A stretch of 64,000 nucleotides of DNA from Clostridia bacterium (lineage in GTDB: Bacteria; Bacillota; Clostridia; Oscillospirales; Acutalibacteraceae). The position numbers were made by a program, and so were the translations under genes. Location of the stretch: assembly GCA_017516315.1 (NCBI GenBank), contig JAFXDE010000057.1, positions 1-64,000 on the forward strand, given 5' to 3'. Positions 24,465 to 32,629 of the stretch are shown here, piece by piece. Numbering within the stretch: the stretch's first letter is position 1; each line of letters begins with the position of its first letter. The notes under the pieces are model-generated. The model had not been told where the DNA came from. It saw only the letters and a list, made by a program, of their open reading frames with translations, and made no database searches.

Positions 24465-25255
24465 TAGGCTTTATCGGTGCGGGCAATATGGCATCAGCTA
24501 TTATCGCAGGTATGTGTAAGGCTGAATTCACAGATAAAGGTGATATCGCTGTTTTTGATTTAGACAGCAGTAAAACCGACTGTCTTAAAGAAAGCTACGG
24601 AGTAACCGTAAAGGCATCGGCCAAGGAAATCGCAGAAGACTGTGATAAGGTGGTTTTAGCCGTAAAGCCCAATGTAATCGCATCGGTTCTTTCCGATATT
24701 GACAGTATCGCCAAAGAGAAAAATCCTCTCTTTATTTCCATTGCCGCAGGCAAAACTACGGAGTATCTTCGCTCTTGTGTGAGCTTCGAAGGTAAATTTA
24801 TCCGTGTTATGCCTAACATAAACGCACTCGTAGGTGCGGCTGTGTCGGGACTCTGCGGTACGGAAAATGTAAGCGATGTGGATATGAGCTTTGCTGAGAA
24901 TTTATGTGAATGCTTCGGTACTGCAGTAAAAATCGACGAAAAGCTTTTCCCGATTTTCAGCGCTATCGGAGGCTGCTCACCTGCCTTTACTTATATTTAT
25001 ATTGATGCTTTGGCCAGAGCAGCCGTTAAAAACGGTATGCCGAAGGCGCAGGCTCTCGAGGTAGCCGCACAGTCAGTTCTCGGCAGTGCAAAAACTGTTC
25101 TCGGGTCTGCTGAGCATCCCTGGACTCTGGTAGACAGAGTATGCTCACCGGGAGGTACCACCATAGAGGGTGTGGCTTCGCTTCAGAAGGACGGCTTTGA
25201 GGCGGCAGTGATGAATGCTGTTCAGGCGAGCTTCGATAAGGATAAGAAAGTTTGA
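24461..25255 (+). CDS. proC: Pyrroline-5-carboxylate reductase
   Basis: 264 residues. It reduces pyrroline-5-carboxylate to proline with NAD(P)H. N-terminal Rossmann motif GFIGAGNMASAI, VVLAVKPNVI, RVMPNINALVGAAVSG, and the C-terminal SPGGTTIEGVASL helix that shapes the proline site are all present. Coupling to mscL is notable because proline is a compatible solute and MscL releases such solutes; a joint role in osmotic adaptation is inference. A terminator follows. Confidence 0.95.
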   Translation: MIGFIGAGNMASAIIAGMCKAEFTDKGDIAVFDLDSSKTDCLKESYGVTVKASAKEIAEDCDKVVLAVKPNVIASVLSDIDSIAKEKNPLFISIAAGKTTEYLRSCVSFEGKFIRVMPNINALVGAAVSGLCGTENVSDVDMSFAENLCECFGTAVKIDEKLFPIFSAIGGCSPAFTYIYIDALARAAVKNGMPKAQALEVAAQSVLGSAKTVLGSAEHPWTLVDRVCSPGGTTIEGVASLQKDGFEAAVMNAVQASFDKDKKV

Positions 25256-25261
25256 TGTTTC

Positions 25262-25291
25262 AAGAGGTAGTTTTAAACTGCCTCTTTTTTA
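25262..25291 (+). terminator. Intrinsic terminator after mscL-proC
   Basis: AAGAGGTAGTTT and AACTGCCTCTTT pair (one G-U) around a short loop, followed by T's. Confidence 0.88.
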
Positions 25292-25400
25292 TTTTAAATA
25301 TTAATTTTTCTAATCATACTTTAATTTTCCGCGAGTATTATATGGGTGTAAAGAGAAACACATATCTCTCAAATAAACATACAGAAAGGTGGAAAAATAA

Positions 25401-26279
25401 ATGAAAAAGGTATTAAATGTTTTATTGGCAGCAGTTCTCGGAGCTTCCGTATTTTCGGCGGCATCACTCACAGCCTCGGCGGCTACGCTTCCGAAGGTAA
25501 CCTCGGTAAAGGCTTATAACATCGACGACGATGAAATCAATCTCAAATGGAAAAAGGTCAAGGGCGCAGACGGCTATCAGGTAAAAATCTATTCAAAGGG
25601 CGAATGGAAGGCAGTCGGTCTTACCAAGAAAACAAATTTTGAGGTCGATGACCGTAAGAGTGCTACGAACTATAAGTTCAAGGTAAGAGCCTACGAGCTT
25701 AAAAAGGGTAAAAGAGTTTACGGTAAATATTCTTCCGTAGTCGAGGCGGCTACAGAACCCGATGAGGTCGAAAATGTAAAGGCTTCCTCGAAAACCAAAA
25801 ACACAGTAACCCTTAAATGGTCAAAGGTTCCCCGTGCATCAAGATACCAGGTTTACATCTATGACTCAGCCAAGGGCAAGTATGTAAGAAAGGTAACCGT
25901 AAAATCTAACTCGGCTACAGTTAAAGAGCTTAAGGCAGGAACAAGCTACAAATTCAAGGTAAGAGCTTATTTCAGCGGTAATGCAGGAAAAGAATTCGGT
26001 GATTTCTCCGATGTATTATCCGTAAAGACGAAGGCCTCGTCCTCAGGGGCATCCTCTCAGGCTTCTTCCGGCGCCGTTACAAGGTCAGAGGCAGAAGCTA
26101 TAGCTTTGAATCACGCAGGTCTCAAAAGGAATCAGGTAAGGGAGTTTGAAAGTGAGCTTGATTACGAAAGAGGAGTAAAGGTATACGAAATCAGCTTCGA
26201 AAAGGACAGATATGATTACGAATATACTGTAGAAGCAAGCACAGGCAAAATCCTCCATTGGGAAAAAGATAGAGATTAA
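25401..26279 (+). CDS. Secreted protein with two FnIII domains and a PepSY domain
   Basis: 292 residues. Signal peptide with a probable cut after Ala28 (SLTASAA). Two fibronectin type III domains follow: about 30-120 (INLKWKKVKGADGYQVKIY) and about 122-213 (VTLKWSKVPRASRYQVYIY). After a Ser/Ala linker comes a PepSY-like C-terminus (about 225-292) with AEAIALNHAGLKRNQV and YEYTVEASTGKILHWE. PepSY domains often inhibit proteases or bind cell-envelope parts. The protein is Lys-rich and likely binds the cell wall or secreted polymers. Monocistronic, with a terminator. Confidence 0.82.
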   Translation: MKKVLNVLLAAVLGASVFSAASLTASAATLPKVTSVKAYNIDDDEINLKWKKVKGADGYQVKIYSKGEWKAVGLTKKTNFEVDDRKSATNYKFKVRAYELKKGKRVYGKYSSVVEAATEPDEVENVKASSKTKNTVTLKWSKVPRASRYQVYIYDSAKGKYVRKVTVKSNSATVKELKAGTSYKFKVRAYFSGNAGKEFGDFSDVLSVKTKASSSGASSQASSGAVTRSEAEAIALNHAGLKRNQVREFESELDYERGVKVYEISFEKDRYDYEYTVEASTGKILHWEKDRD

Positions 26280-26288
26280 ATAAAAGTA

Positions 26289-26326
26289 GGGGACGGCTCG
26301 GACAGAGAGCCGTCTCCACATTTTTA
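26289..26326 (+). terminator. Intrinsic terminator after the FnIII-PepSY gene
   Basis: GGGGACGGCTC and GAGCCGTCTCC pair around GGACAGA, followed by ACATTTTT. Confidence 0.83.
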
Positions 26327-26419
26327 TCTGGTTATATAAAAATGTAACATTTTGGTTATTTTAATATAATCAAAAGAGTGTATAATCTGTACTGTAAATA
26401 ATTAACAGAGGTGTTATCA

Positions 26420-27253
26420 ATGAAAAGAATCGTTACAGTACAGGATATCTCCTGCGTGGGAAAATGCTCCCTTACCGTCGCTCTTCCCATTATCTCCGCT
26501 ATGGGCGTGGAAACAGCGATAATTCCCACAGCAGTTTTATCCACCCACACTATGTTCAGCGAATTTACCGTTAAGGATTTAACGGATCAGATTCAGCCTA
26601 TCTCCGACCACTGGAACAGAGAGAAGTTCAAATTCGATGCAGTCTACACCGGCTATCTCGGCTCCTTCGAGCAGATTGATCTGATGAAGTCCTTCTTCGA
26701 CAGATATAAGACAGAAGACAATATCATCTTTGTTGACCCTGCCATGGCAGACAACGGAAAGCTTTATCCTGCTTTCGACGAGGCCTTCGCTAAGTATATG
26801 GGTACTCTCTGCGCCAAGGCAGACATCATCGTGCCTAATATGACCGAAGCTTCCTTTATGACAGGCATCGAGTATAAGGCAGAATATGATGAAGAGTACG
26901 CCAAAAGGATGCTCAAGGCTCTCGCTGACCTCGGTGCTAAAGTTTCCATCCTTACGGGTGTTTCCTTTGAGGAGGGCAAAACAGGTGTTATGGGCTACGA
27001 TAAGGAAAAGGATGAGTTCTACTACTATTGCCATAAAAAGCACAGCCGTTCCTATCACGGCACCGGTGACATCTTCTCCAGCACCTGTATCGGCGCCATA
27101 ATGAACGGTCTTGACTGGAAAGAGGCTGTTAAGGTAGCTGCCGATTACACAAGCGAATGTATCAGAATTACTGCCGAGGATCCCACCTCTAACGATTACG
27201 GTGTAAACTTCGAAACAGTAATTCCCGATTTACTTAAAATGCTCGGCAAATAA
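26420..27253 (+). CDS. Pyridoxal/pyridoxamine kinase (PdxK/PdxY-like)
   Basis: 277 residues, ribokinase-like fold. It should phosphorylate vitamin B6 forms with ATP. Seen: TVQDISCVGKCSLTVALP at the start, PTAVLSTHTMFSEF (about 36-50), FVDPAMADNGKLY, IIVPNMTEASFMTG, and the catalytic HGTGDIFSSTCIGA with the Asp base (about 228). This combination is the pyridoxamine kinase group common in clostridia; thiamin-precursor kinases (ThiD) are the alternative but are usually shorter with another N-terminus. The start at 26420 follows AGAGGTG; the GTG at 26411 is part of that site. Confidence 0.9.
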   Translation: MKRIVTVQDISCVGKCSLTVALPIISAMGVETAIIPTAVLSTHTMFSEFTVKDLTDQIQPISDHWNREKFKFDAVYTGYLGSFEQIDLMKSFFDRYKTEDNIIFVDPAMADNGKLYPAFDEAFAKYMGTLCAKADIIVPNMTEASFMTGIEYKAEYDEEYAKRMLKALADLGAKVSILTGVSFEEGKTGVMGYDKEKDEFYYYCHKKHSRSYHGTGDIFSSTCIGAIMNGLDWKEAVKVAADYTSECIRITAEDPTSNDYGVNFETVIPDLLKMLGK

Positions 27254-27279
27254 GTCAATAAGGACAAAATTTAAATAAT

Positions 27280-27325
27280 ATTAAGTGCAAGGTTCTGTTG
27301 ACAAGCGGATCCTTGTGCTTTTTTG
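27280..27325 (+). terminator. Intrinsic terminator after the pyridoxal kinase gene
   Basis: AAGTGCAAGG and CCTTGTGCTT pair with two G-U pairs around 22 bases, followed by TTTT. Confidence 0.75.
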
Positions 27326-27410
27326 TGCAAAAATGGCTGAGATGATTAAAAACACAAAGACAGAGAATCGTCCCCTTTCTATTATTAGCAGTCTGTGATG
27401 AACTTGTTTA

Positions 27411-27452
27411 TATAAAGAATCTGACCGCACATCAGCGGTCAGATTCTTTATA
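27411..27452 (-). terminator. Strong hairpin terminating the PadR-DUF2812 operon
   Basis: An 18-base-pair perfect stem (TATAAAGAATCTGACCGC with its complement) around ACATCA, just past the DUF2812 stop on the minus strand. Confidence 0.88.
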
Positions 27453-27459
27453 TCTTTTA

Positions 27460-28740
27460 TCAATCAAACAGTTTATCGTAAGCCAATTCAAAGAAATCCT
27501 TTTCACAGCATACGGACCACCTTAGATAAAGTACCGTGTTATCCTTGACAGCGAAGCCGTCATGTTCATAATCTCCACCACGGGTTATCCTGTAATAATA
27601 ATCCCACTGTGTTTCAGGGCTTGATATCTTTGTTATGTCAAATCCGTACTCCTCATATTCTTCCAGAATTTTATCCGTATATCTTTCGCGGACACGGGGA
27701 TAGTCAGTGACCAATATGTCATAAGAGAGATAGCCGTCCGATTTTACCGTATCGGAAATAAAGGTGTACAGCTTACCGAATCTCGTGCTGTTTCCGTAGA
27801 TGTCATTTTCGTATTCAGCGGTTATTCCCAAATCGGGAACCTCTATAGGTACCTGCTGTGCACTATATGTGTTTCCCGAAATTTCAACCGACTCATTTTT
27901 CATATAGGTAACCGCTTCAGAAAAAACAAAAGCAATCATAACCACCAGAAGCAGGAAGGTGAAGCATTTTTTCAGCTTCACAGTTTTTTCGGAGCGTATT
28001 TTTAAGGTCAGATAATCTGAAGCGGACGGCCAGGCGAAAATAATACCGAACACAATACTTGCCGCTGAAAATTGGTCAGGAACTATCCATAAGCAGAATG
28101 CCCAGATAATAATACCTGCTGTAAAAATCATGGCTGTGTATATCGCTCTCTTTTTTACGGTGCTTCTGAGAGAAAAAAGAGTCGTATCCGAGTTGACTTC
28201 AGCCTTCCATAAAAGACAGTCGAAAATCCTTATGAAGGTATCAAACACATAAAAGGCAATTAACGCAAGGCTGAAAAATACCGAAGGGTCGGTTTCGGGA
28301 AGATTGATACCGAGGCCACTGTTCATATCCATAGATGTCCGTATTAAACGCAGCGCGGCAAAGATGAAAAGAATCCACATATTTTTCTGACGGAATACTT
28401 TTTTGCCTATTATTTTATTCTTTTCCTTTTCATCGGTCATAATGTCTATGGCATCGTGCTTCTGCGTTCTGAAAATATACAGCTCTCTGTTATATGTACC
28501 GACATGCTCCCAGCCCTCAAAAGCACAGGCTTCGAGAAATTCTTCGGAGGATGAGCCTGTAAACAGCTCTGCACAGTAGCGGAATTTTTCGGGGTGACAT
28601 CTTTCGAAAATCATATTGTCGCCTTCGAGCTCTTTAAGCCTGTAACCCTCACTTTCCTTTTTTTCTAGGTATTCAGCTATGGCGGGAAGCTCGGTGTAAT
28701 AAAAATGAAAGGCTTTAATCAGCCTGTTATTCTTTTTCAT
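27460..28740 (-). CDS. DUF2812 domain membrane protein
   Basis: 426 residues. The N-terminal 110 residues match DUF2812 (LPAIAEYLEKKESEGYRLKEL, FEGWEHVGTYNRELYIFR). About six membrane helices follow (about 120-280), then an exported domain of about 145 residues. Proteins of this kind are nearly always paired with a PadR regulator, as here: the genes overlap by four bases. Together they are thought to form an envelope-stress or drug-responsive unit; the biochemical function is unknown. It is expressed from the PadR promoter, under the two palindromic operators. Confidence 0.85.
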   Translation of the reverse strand: MKKNNRLIKAFHFYYTELPAIAEYLEKKESEGYRLKELEGDNMIFERCHPEKFRYCAELFTGSSSEEFLEACAFEGWEHVGTYNRELYIFRTQKHDAIDIMTDEKEKNKIIGKKVFRQKNMWILFIFAALRLIRTSMDMNSGLGINLPETDPSVFFSLALIAFYVFDTFIRIFDCLLWKAEVNSDTTLFSLRSTVKKRAIYTAMIFTAGIIIWAFCLWIVPDQFSAASIVFGIIFAWPSASDYLTLKIRSEKTVKLKKCFTFLLLVVMIAFVFSEAVTYMKNESVEISGNTYSAQQVPIEVPDLGITAEYENDIYGNSTRFGKLYTFISDTVKSDGYLSYDILVTDYPRVRERYTDKILEEYEEYGFDITKISSPETQWDYYYRITRGGDYEHDGFAVKDNTVLYLRWSVCCEKDFFELAYDKLFD

Positions 28741-29054
28741 ACTGTCACCTCCATAATATATTTACCGTCTGCTATAAGGGTGCAAAGGCGGATATACTCA
28801 TCCTGTAGCATTTTTTTGCCTTCGTCAGTAATTATATAGCTTTTTGATGTAAGGCTCTGATTTGTACGCTTTATCAAACCGTTTGAGACGAATTTATCAA
28901 GCATGGTGTAAAGGGTGCCCGGTCCTATTGTTATTCTTCCGCTGGATATCCGCTTGACCTCGTTCATTATTTCTGCTCCGTAAAGCTCTGTGTTTAAAGC
29001 GAGTAAAACATAATACATTGGCTCGGAAAGAGTCTGAAGGGATTTTCTCGGCAA
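28737..29054 (-). CDS. PadR-family transcriptional regulator
   Basis: 105 residues, a PadR winged helix: LSEPMYYVLLALNTELYGAEIMNEV, then SSGRITIGPGTLYTMLDKFVSNGLI and the wing SKSYIITDEGKKML. Start: I choose TTG at 29054, which has GAGGTG eight bases upstream. The longer frame starting with ATG at 29114 would include the -10 region and the operators, so it cannot be the translation start. It is co-transcribed with the DUF2812 gene and probably autoregulated through the palindromes at 29079-29091 and 29113-29125. Confidence 0.9.
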   Translation of the reverse strand: MPRKSLQTLSEPMYYVLLALNTELYGAEIMNEVKRISSGRITIGPGTLYTMLDKFVSNGLIKRTNQSLTSKSYIITDEGKKMLQDEYIRLCTLIADGKYIMEVTV

Positions 29055-29078
29055 GGTTATCACCTCTTTCAAGGTATT

Positions 29079-29091
29079 ATCGTTAAACGAT
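29079..29091. promoter_or_regulatory. Palindromic operator 2 (ATCGTTAAACGAT)
   Basis: A 13-base near-perfect palindrome, 34 bases from operator 1 and of the same sequence on the opposite strand. It lies in the 5' leader just downstream of the -10 box. Confidence 0.8.
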
Positions 29092-29104
29092 ACTTTCTGT
29101 AAAT

Positions 29105-29133
29105 ATAGTAACATCGTTTAACGATATTGTCAA
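29105..29133 (-). promoter_or_regulatory. padR-DUF2812 promoter with operator 1 in the spacer
   Basis: On the minus strand: TTGACA (29133-29128), a 17-base spacer and TACTAT (29110-29105). The palindrome ATCGTTTAACGAT (29113-29125) fills the spacer, so bound regulator would block RNA polymerase. Confidence 0.87.
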
Positions 29134-29166
29134 TATGGAAGTATAAAATTCTGATCTTTTAAAACG

Positions 29167-29220
29167 AAAAAACCGTTACTTAGGCCGAAAAATTCGACTG
29201 ACATGACGGTTTTGTTTTTT
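29167..29220. terminator. Hairpin with T-run beyond the padR promoter
   Basis: AAAACCGT and ACGGTTTT pair across about 27 bases, followed by GTTTTTTT on the plus strand. No plus-strand gene ends nearby, so it may be a relic or isolate the repeat region. Confidence 0.5.
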
Positions 29221-29222
29221 TC

Positions 29223-29613
29223 GCTCACGGCAAGCCGTGACTCTACAGTAATTTTCTGCAAGGTTGCTGTAATTTCAGCGGACGACCAATGGTCGCCCCT
29301 ACGGACCTCTCCGTCAACCTGACGGTTGCCACCTTTCCCTCCGTTAACACAGGGGACGGTACTGTGTGTTCGGTTGAAGAATGATTAACTGGGCGGTGGT
29401 TTCTCCGCCGCCCCCCCGAACTTAAGTCTCTCCTGAAAGGAGAGATGTCACGGAGTGACAGAGAGGTAATAACATCTGAATAGCATTAAGCACAGGGCTC
29501 GGCGTTAAGCTGTTCCCTGTGCTTTTTTGCGGACACAACCCGTTGTGTCCCTACGGTGCTTCATTTATTGCCTTTTCGTAGGGTCACGATGCATCATGAC
29601 CGCATCCCTCGAT
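29223..29613. repeat. Repeat island between padR and the M23 peptidase gene
   Basis: No gene is seen here. It holds GTAGGG-type variable palindromes at 29223-29246, 29278-29304, 29529-29556 and 29577-29603. Pieces of the three-hairpin cloverleaf repeat lie at 29304-29340 and 29424-29467, and an isolated terminator-like hairpin (AAGCACAGGG with CCCTGTGCTT, then T's) at 29490-29527. Confidence 0.75.
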
Positions 29614-29617
29614 CTGC

Positions 29618-30361
29618 TTATCTTATGGCATCTATCGGATCCACATTTTTTCCGTCCTTAAGCACCTCGAAGTGAAAATGAGGCTCCTGACCGCTTTCGC
29701 AGGGCAAATCGCCTGTCTTGCCTACGGTGTCGCCCTTTTTAATTACGGCGTCGAACTTAACGGTAGTGCCTTGCTCCAGACCGCAGTAGCGGCCGGTGAA
29801 ATCACCGAAGTCGATTTCGATGCAGTAGCCGTAAGAGGTGTCAGCGTAAACCTTGGTTACCTTACCGTTACCCACAGCGTAAACGGGAGTACCCTTCTCG
29901 CAGGTGAAGTCGATAGCCTTATGGACCCGCCAATCGTCCATAGTCTCATCGTAAACGGGAGTGGGGGAGTAGTCCTTGAGAATTTCGTCCTCGCAGGGAA
30001 GAATGTAGGAGGTGTTTCCGTAGTCGGCCTTGGTCGGCGCTTCCGTAGTGGCGGCAGTGGTGGTTTCCTTCTGTGCTTTCGTTGTAGCGGGAGCTGTCGT
30101 AGTCGGCTTTACGGTAGTCTCCTTTTCCGTAGTGGTTTCGGTAAGTCTCGGGTCAGCCTCATCCCTTTTGTCTGCCTTGGCCTGCTCGGTAGCAAAGGAA
30201 ATGCTCGTGTTGGTGTCATAGGCGATTTCCGAGATAAGATTCGATGATGCCTTGTAAATGACACCGATTGCTATGGCGATAAGGGAAAGACAGACGGCGC
30301 TTGTGATGTAAAAGCCCTTGCCCGAGTAAAGAGATGAAAAAAGCTTCTTTTTATCCTTCAT
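29618..30361 (-). CDS. M23-family peptidase, SpoIIQ-like
   Basis: 247 residues. One N-terminal membrane helix (about 18-38), a long Thr/Ala-rich linker (about 65-110), and a LytM/M23 peptidase domain (about 115-247). The zinc-binding and catalytic motifs are present: HKAIDF (His and Asp) and HFHFE. This layout, with a short cytoplasmic tail and a single LytM domain, is that of SpoIIQ, which in clostridia sits in the forespore membrane and contacts SpoIIIAH during engulfment. The usual neighbour spoIID is not here, so a vegetative cell-wall hydrolase remains possible. Confidence 0.75.
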   Translation of the reverse strand: MKDKKKLFSSLYSGKGFYITSAVCLSLIAIAIGVIYKASSNLISEIAYDTNTSISFATEQAKADKRDEADPRLTETTTEKETTVKPTTTAPATTKAQKETTTAATTEAPTKADYGNTSYILPCEDEILKDYSPTPVYDETMDDWRVHKAIDFTCEKGTPVYAVGNGKVTKVYADTSYGYCIEIDFGDFTGRYCGLEQGTTVKFDAVIKKGDTVGKTGDLPCESGQEPHFHFEVLKDGKNVDPIDAIR

Positions 30362-30402
30362 AAAATTTCCTCATTTCAAAAAAATCTTTTCTTTGTTATG
30401 AA

Positions 30403-30466
30403 ACAACAAGGTTCCGCGGAACCCGTTTTGCAATTCAATGGGTCTGCGGATCGGGTTCTTAATTTT
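30403..30466. repeat. ACAACAAGGTTCC repeat, copy 2
   Basis: Same ends as 22098-22160 with a different interior; AACCCG and CGGGTT keep the outer stem. It lies between the divergent M23 and lexA genes. Confidence 0.7.
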
Positions 30467-30526
30467 ATTATGGATAGAGTGTCTCTTTTTTATCCTTGGA
30501 CAAGAAAAAATTTTTTAAAAAAAATC

Positions 30527-30587
30527 AGAACAAATGTTTGCATTTTTCGGAAAGATGTGTTATACTGATTTTGTCGAACATTTGTTT
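30527..30587 (+). promoter_or_regulatory. lexA promoter with two LexA (SOS) boxes
   Basis: Promoter TTGCAT (30538-30543), a 17-base spacer and TATACT (30561-30566). Box 1 (GAACAAATGTTTG, 30528-30540) overlaps the -35 element. Box 2 (CGAACATTTGTTT, 30575-30587) lies just after the -10. Both match the Gram-positive GAAC-N4-GTTY pattern, so LexA should repress its own gene. Confidence 0.88.
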
Positions 30588-30620
30588 ATTTGTTTTATGT
30601 AAAGAAAAGAGGTTATTTTT

Positions 30621-31214
30621 ATGAAGCCTTTAAGTGAAAATCAGCATCTTATTCTCGAATATCTTAAGGAAAGAATGGGCGACGGTGTGCCTCCCTCAGT
30701 GAGAGAAATCTGCCAGGCCGTGGGTCTTCGCTCCACCTCTTCGGTGCAGGCTAATCTCGACGCTCTCGAGGAAAAGGGCTACATCGTAAGAGACCCGATG
30801 CTCAAACGCTCTATCCGTATAGTAGGCCAGGCTGAAAATGTACGCCATGTACCCTTGCTCGGTACGGTTACGGCAGGTCTGCCCATTTTAGCTGTAGAGC
30901 AGGTGGAATGTTATCTGCCCTTTACCGGCGGACACCTTTCGAAGGATAAGGAGCTTTTTGCTCTCCGTGTCCGCGGTGAAAGTATGATTAATGCGGGTAT
31001 TTACGACGGAGATATTCTTTTCGTGGAAAAGACACCTACTGCCCGTAACGGCGATATAGTTGTTGCTCTTATCGAGGATGAAGCCACTGTCAAGACCTTC
31101 TATAAGGAAAACGGACACTTCCGTCTCCAGCCGGAAAATGATGCCTTTGAGCCTATCATCGTAAACGAGCTTATTATTTTGGGTAAGGCTGTGGCGATGA
31201 TGAGATACCTTTGA
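30621..31214 (+). CDS. lexA: LexA repressor
   Basis: 197 residues. SOS-response repressor that cleaves itself when RecA is active on single-stranded DNA. N-terminal winged helix-turn-helix (PPSVREICQAVGLRSTSSVQ); cleavage site Ala85-Gly86 in GTVTAGLP; catalytic Ser121 in RVRGESMINAG and Lys158 in DEATVKTF, all intact. Two SOS boxes flank its promoter, consistent with autoregulation. AGAGG site 8 bases before the ATG. Confidence 0.97.
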   Translation: MKPLSENQHLILEYLKERMGDGVPPSVREICQAVGLRSTSSVQANLDALEEKGYIVRDPMLKRSIRIVGQAENVRHVPLLGTVTAGLPILAVEQVECYLPFTGGHLSKDKELFALRVRGESMINAGIYDGDILFVEKTPTARNGDIVVALIEDEATVKTFYKENGHFRLQPENDAFEPIIVNELIILGKAVAMMRYL

Positions 31215-31215
31215 T

Positions 31216-31250
31216 GAATGCAGAATGCAAAATGCAGAATGCAGAATGGC
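31216..31250. repeat. Short tandem repeat, five 7-base units
   Basis: Units GAATGCA, GAATGCA, AAATGCA, GAATGCA and GAATGGC directly after the lexA stop. Confidence 0.8.
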
Positions 31251-31316
31251 GTGAAAGACTTCGGGAATGAAGTAATGATACACCGATGCTTTAAGCGCTA
31301 AACGCAAAACGATATA

Positions 31317-31470
31317 ACCCCTCCGTCACGGCATAGCCGTGCCACCTCCCGCTTTCAGGGGAGGCTCTGCGATGCGGCACCTATGGTGCTATTGTATTGC
31401 GTAGGGACACGGCTTGCCGTGTCCGCTGATAAACATTTGCACCGTAGGGCGGGATGACTCATCCCGCCGC
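31317..31470. repeat. Intergenic repeats between lexA and the nucleotidyltransferase gene
   Basis: A partial cloverleaf element (31317-31372) is followed by two GTAGGG-type variable palindromes (31400-31426, arms ACACGGC/GCCGTGT; 31443-31470, arms CGGGATGA/TCATCCCG). No gene is seen in 31251-31495. Confidence 0.75.
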
Positions 31471-31495
31471 ATAAAATTTTTGCGAGGATATAAAA

Positions 31496-32152
31496 ATGAT
31501 AAACATTGCCCACTGGATGAATGAATTTCTGAATGCTTTAACTGAAACTTTCGCTGACCGTGTATGGTTTGTCGGAATACAGGGAAGCTATGCCCGTGGT
31601 GAAGCCACGGAGAACAGCGACATTGATACGGTAGTAATACTCGATGAGCTGACTCCGTCGGATATAGAAGCATATAATGCTATGCTCGATACCCTTCCTC
31701 ACAGAGAGCTTATCTGCGGCTTTCTTTCGGGTAAAGGTGAGCTTTTAAGCTGGGAGCCGTCTGACCTTTTTCAATTTTACTACGACACCAAGCCGATAAA
31801 GGGCAGTCCGGATGAACTGCTTTCTCTTATTGATGATAAAGCTGTCAGCCGGGCAATTAAAACAGGAGCCTGTAACATTTATCACGGATGTGTGCATAAT
31901 ATGCTCTACGAAAAGAGCGAGGAGATTTTAAGAGGATTATATAAATCCGCTTCCTTTGTGGTGCAGGCTGTCTGTTTTAAAGAAACAGGAAAATATATCA
32001 GCCGTCAGACGGATTTACTTGAGGTGGCTTCTGATAAAGAAAGAGTAATAATTGAAACCTTTATGAAGCTTAAAAAGGGCGGAGATTTCAATTTTAAGGA
32101 AATGTCAGAGATGCTGCATAATTGGTCCTCCGGACTGATAAAGGAAGCATAA
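31496..32152 (+). CDS. Nucleotidyltransferase-domain protein
   Basis: 218 residues. The N-terminal MNT/ANT-like nucleotidyltransferase motif is GSYARGEATENSDIDTVV (about 29-46), with both metal-binding Asp residues. A helical C-terminal part (about 110-218) resembles the substrate-binding region of aminoglycoside nucleotidyltransferases and HEPN-like domains. It could add AMP to a small molecule or to a protein. It is first in a three-gene operon with an acetyltransferase and a P-loop kinase. A GCGAGGA site precedes the ATG. Confidence 0.82.
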   Translation: MINIAHWMNEFLNALTETFADRVWFVGIQGSYARGEATENSDIDTVVILDELTPSDIEAYNAMLDTLPHRELICGFLSGKGELLSWEPSDLFQFYYDTKPIKGSPDELLSLIDDKAVSRAIKTGACNIYHGCVHNMLYEKSEEILRGLYKSASFVVQAVCFKETGKYISRQTDLLEVASDKERVIIETFMKLKKGGDFNFKEMSEMLHNWSSGLIKEA

Positions 32153-32177
32153 GAATAACCCGTGAGGTGAGCTTTAC

Positions 32178-32627
32178 TTGAAAATAATCGGATATTACAG
32201 CTCAGATAATAAAGAGCATTGGCTCCGTAAAATAAAAGAAAGTCAGTGGAGCGCAGGTCAGTTTCTCCATAGGCATCTCAGTGAAGATACATTTAAAGAT
32301 ACCGTCGGTGAAAGCTCCGATGTGCTTATGCTCACCGACGGTGAAAAGCTTATTTCCTTCTGTACTCTCGCTGAAAAGGATGACATTCAGCCGATGGACT
32401 TAACTCCGTGGATAGGTTTCGTTTTTACCTTTCCGCAGTACAGAGGACACCGTTACAGCGGAAAGCTTCTTTCATTCGCTGAAGAAAGGGTGAGGGAAAT
32501 GGGCTTTGACAGAGCTTATATTTCTACTAACCATACGGGACTCTACGAAAAATTCGGCTATGAGTTTTTAGGTATACTGAAGGATATAGACGGCGAAGAT
32601 TCGAGAGTATATGTAAAGAAGGTTTAA
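32178..32627 (+). CDS. GNAT-family N-acetyltransferase (TTG start)
   Basis: 149 residues. GNAT fold with the acetyl-CoA pyrophosphate-binding segment FPQYRGHRYSGKLLSFAEERV (in two halves at about 80-100) and a C-terminal NHTGLYEKFGYEFLG typical of small-molecule acetyltransferases. The start is TTG at 32178 with TGAGGTGA eight bases upstream; no ATG is available without losing the N-terminal strand. It lies 25 bases after the nucleotidyltransferase gene. Substrate unknown. Confidence 0.83.
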   Translation: MKIIGYYSSDNKEHWLRKIKESQWSAGQFLHRHLSEDTFKDTVGESSDVLMLTDGEKLISFCTLAEKDDIQPMDLTPWIGFVFTFPQYRGHRYSGKLLSFAEERVREMGFDRAYISTNHTGLYEKFGYEFLGILKDIDGEDSRVYVKKV

Positions 32628-32629
32628 TT

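Noticed and set aside
28737..29114. PadR protein starting with ATG at 29114
   Set aside because: This ATG lies upstream of the -10 box and within the operator; TTG at 29054 with GAGGTG is the real start.
30030..30221. Plus-strand frames opposite the M23 peptidase gene (29672-30247, 30030-30221)
   Set aside because: They are antisense to the Thr/Ala-rich linker, whose codons give Val/Ser/Gly-rich shadows; no start signals.
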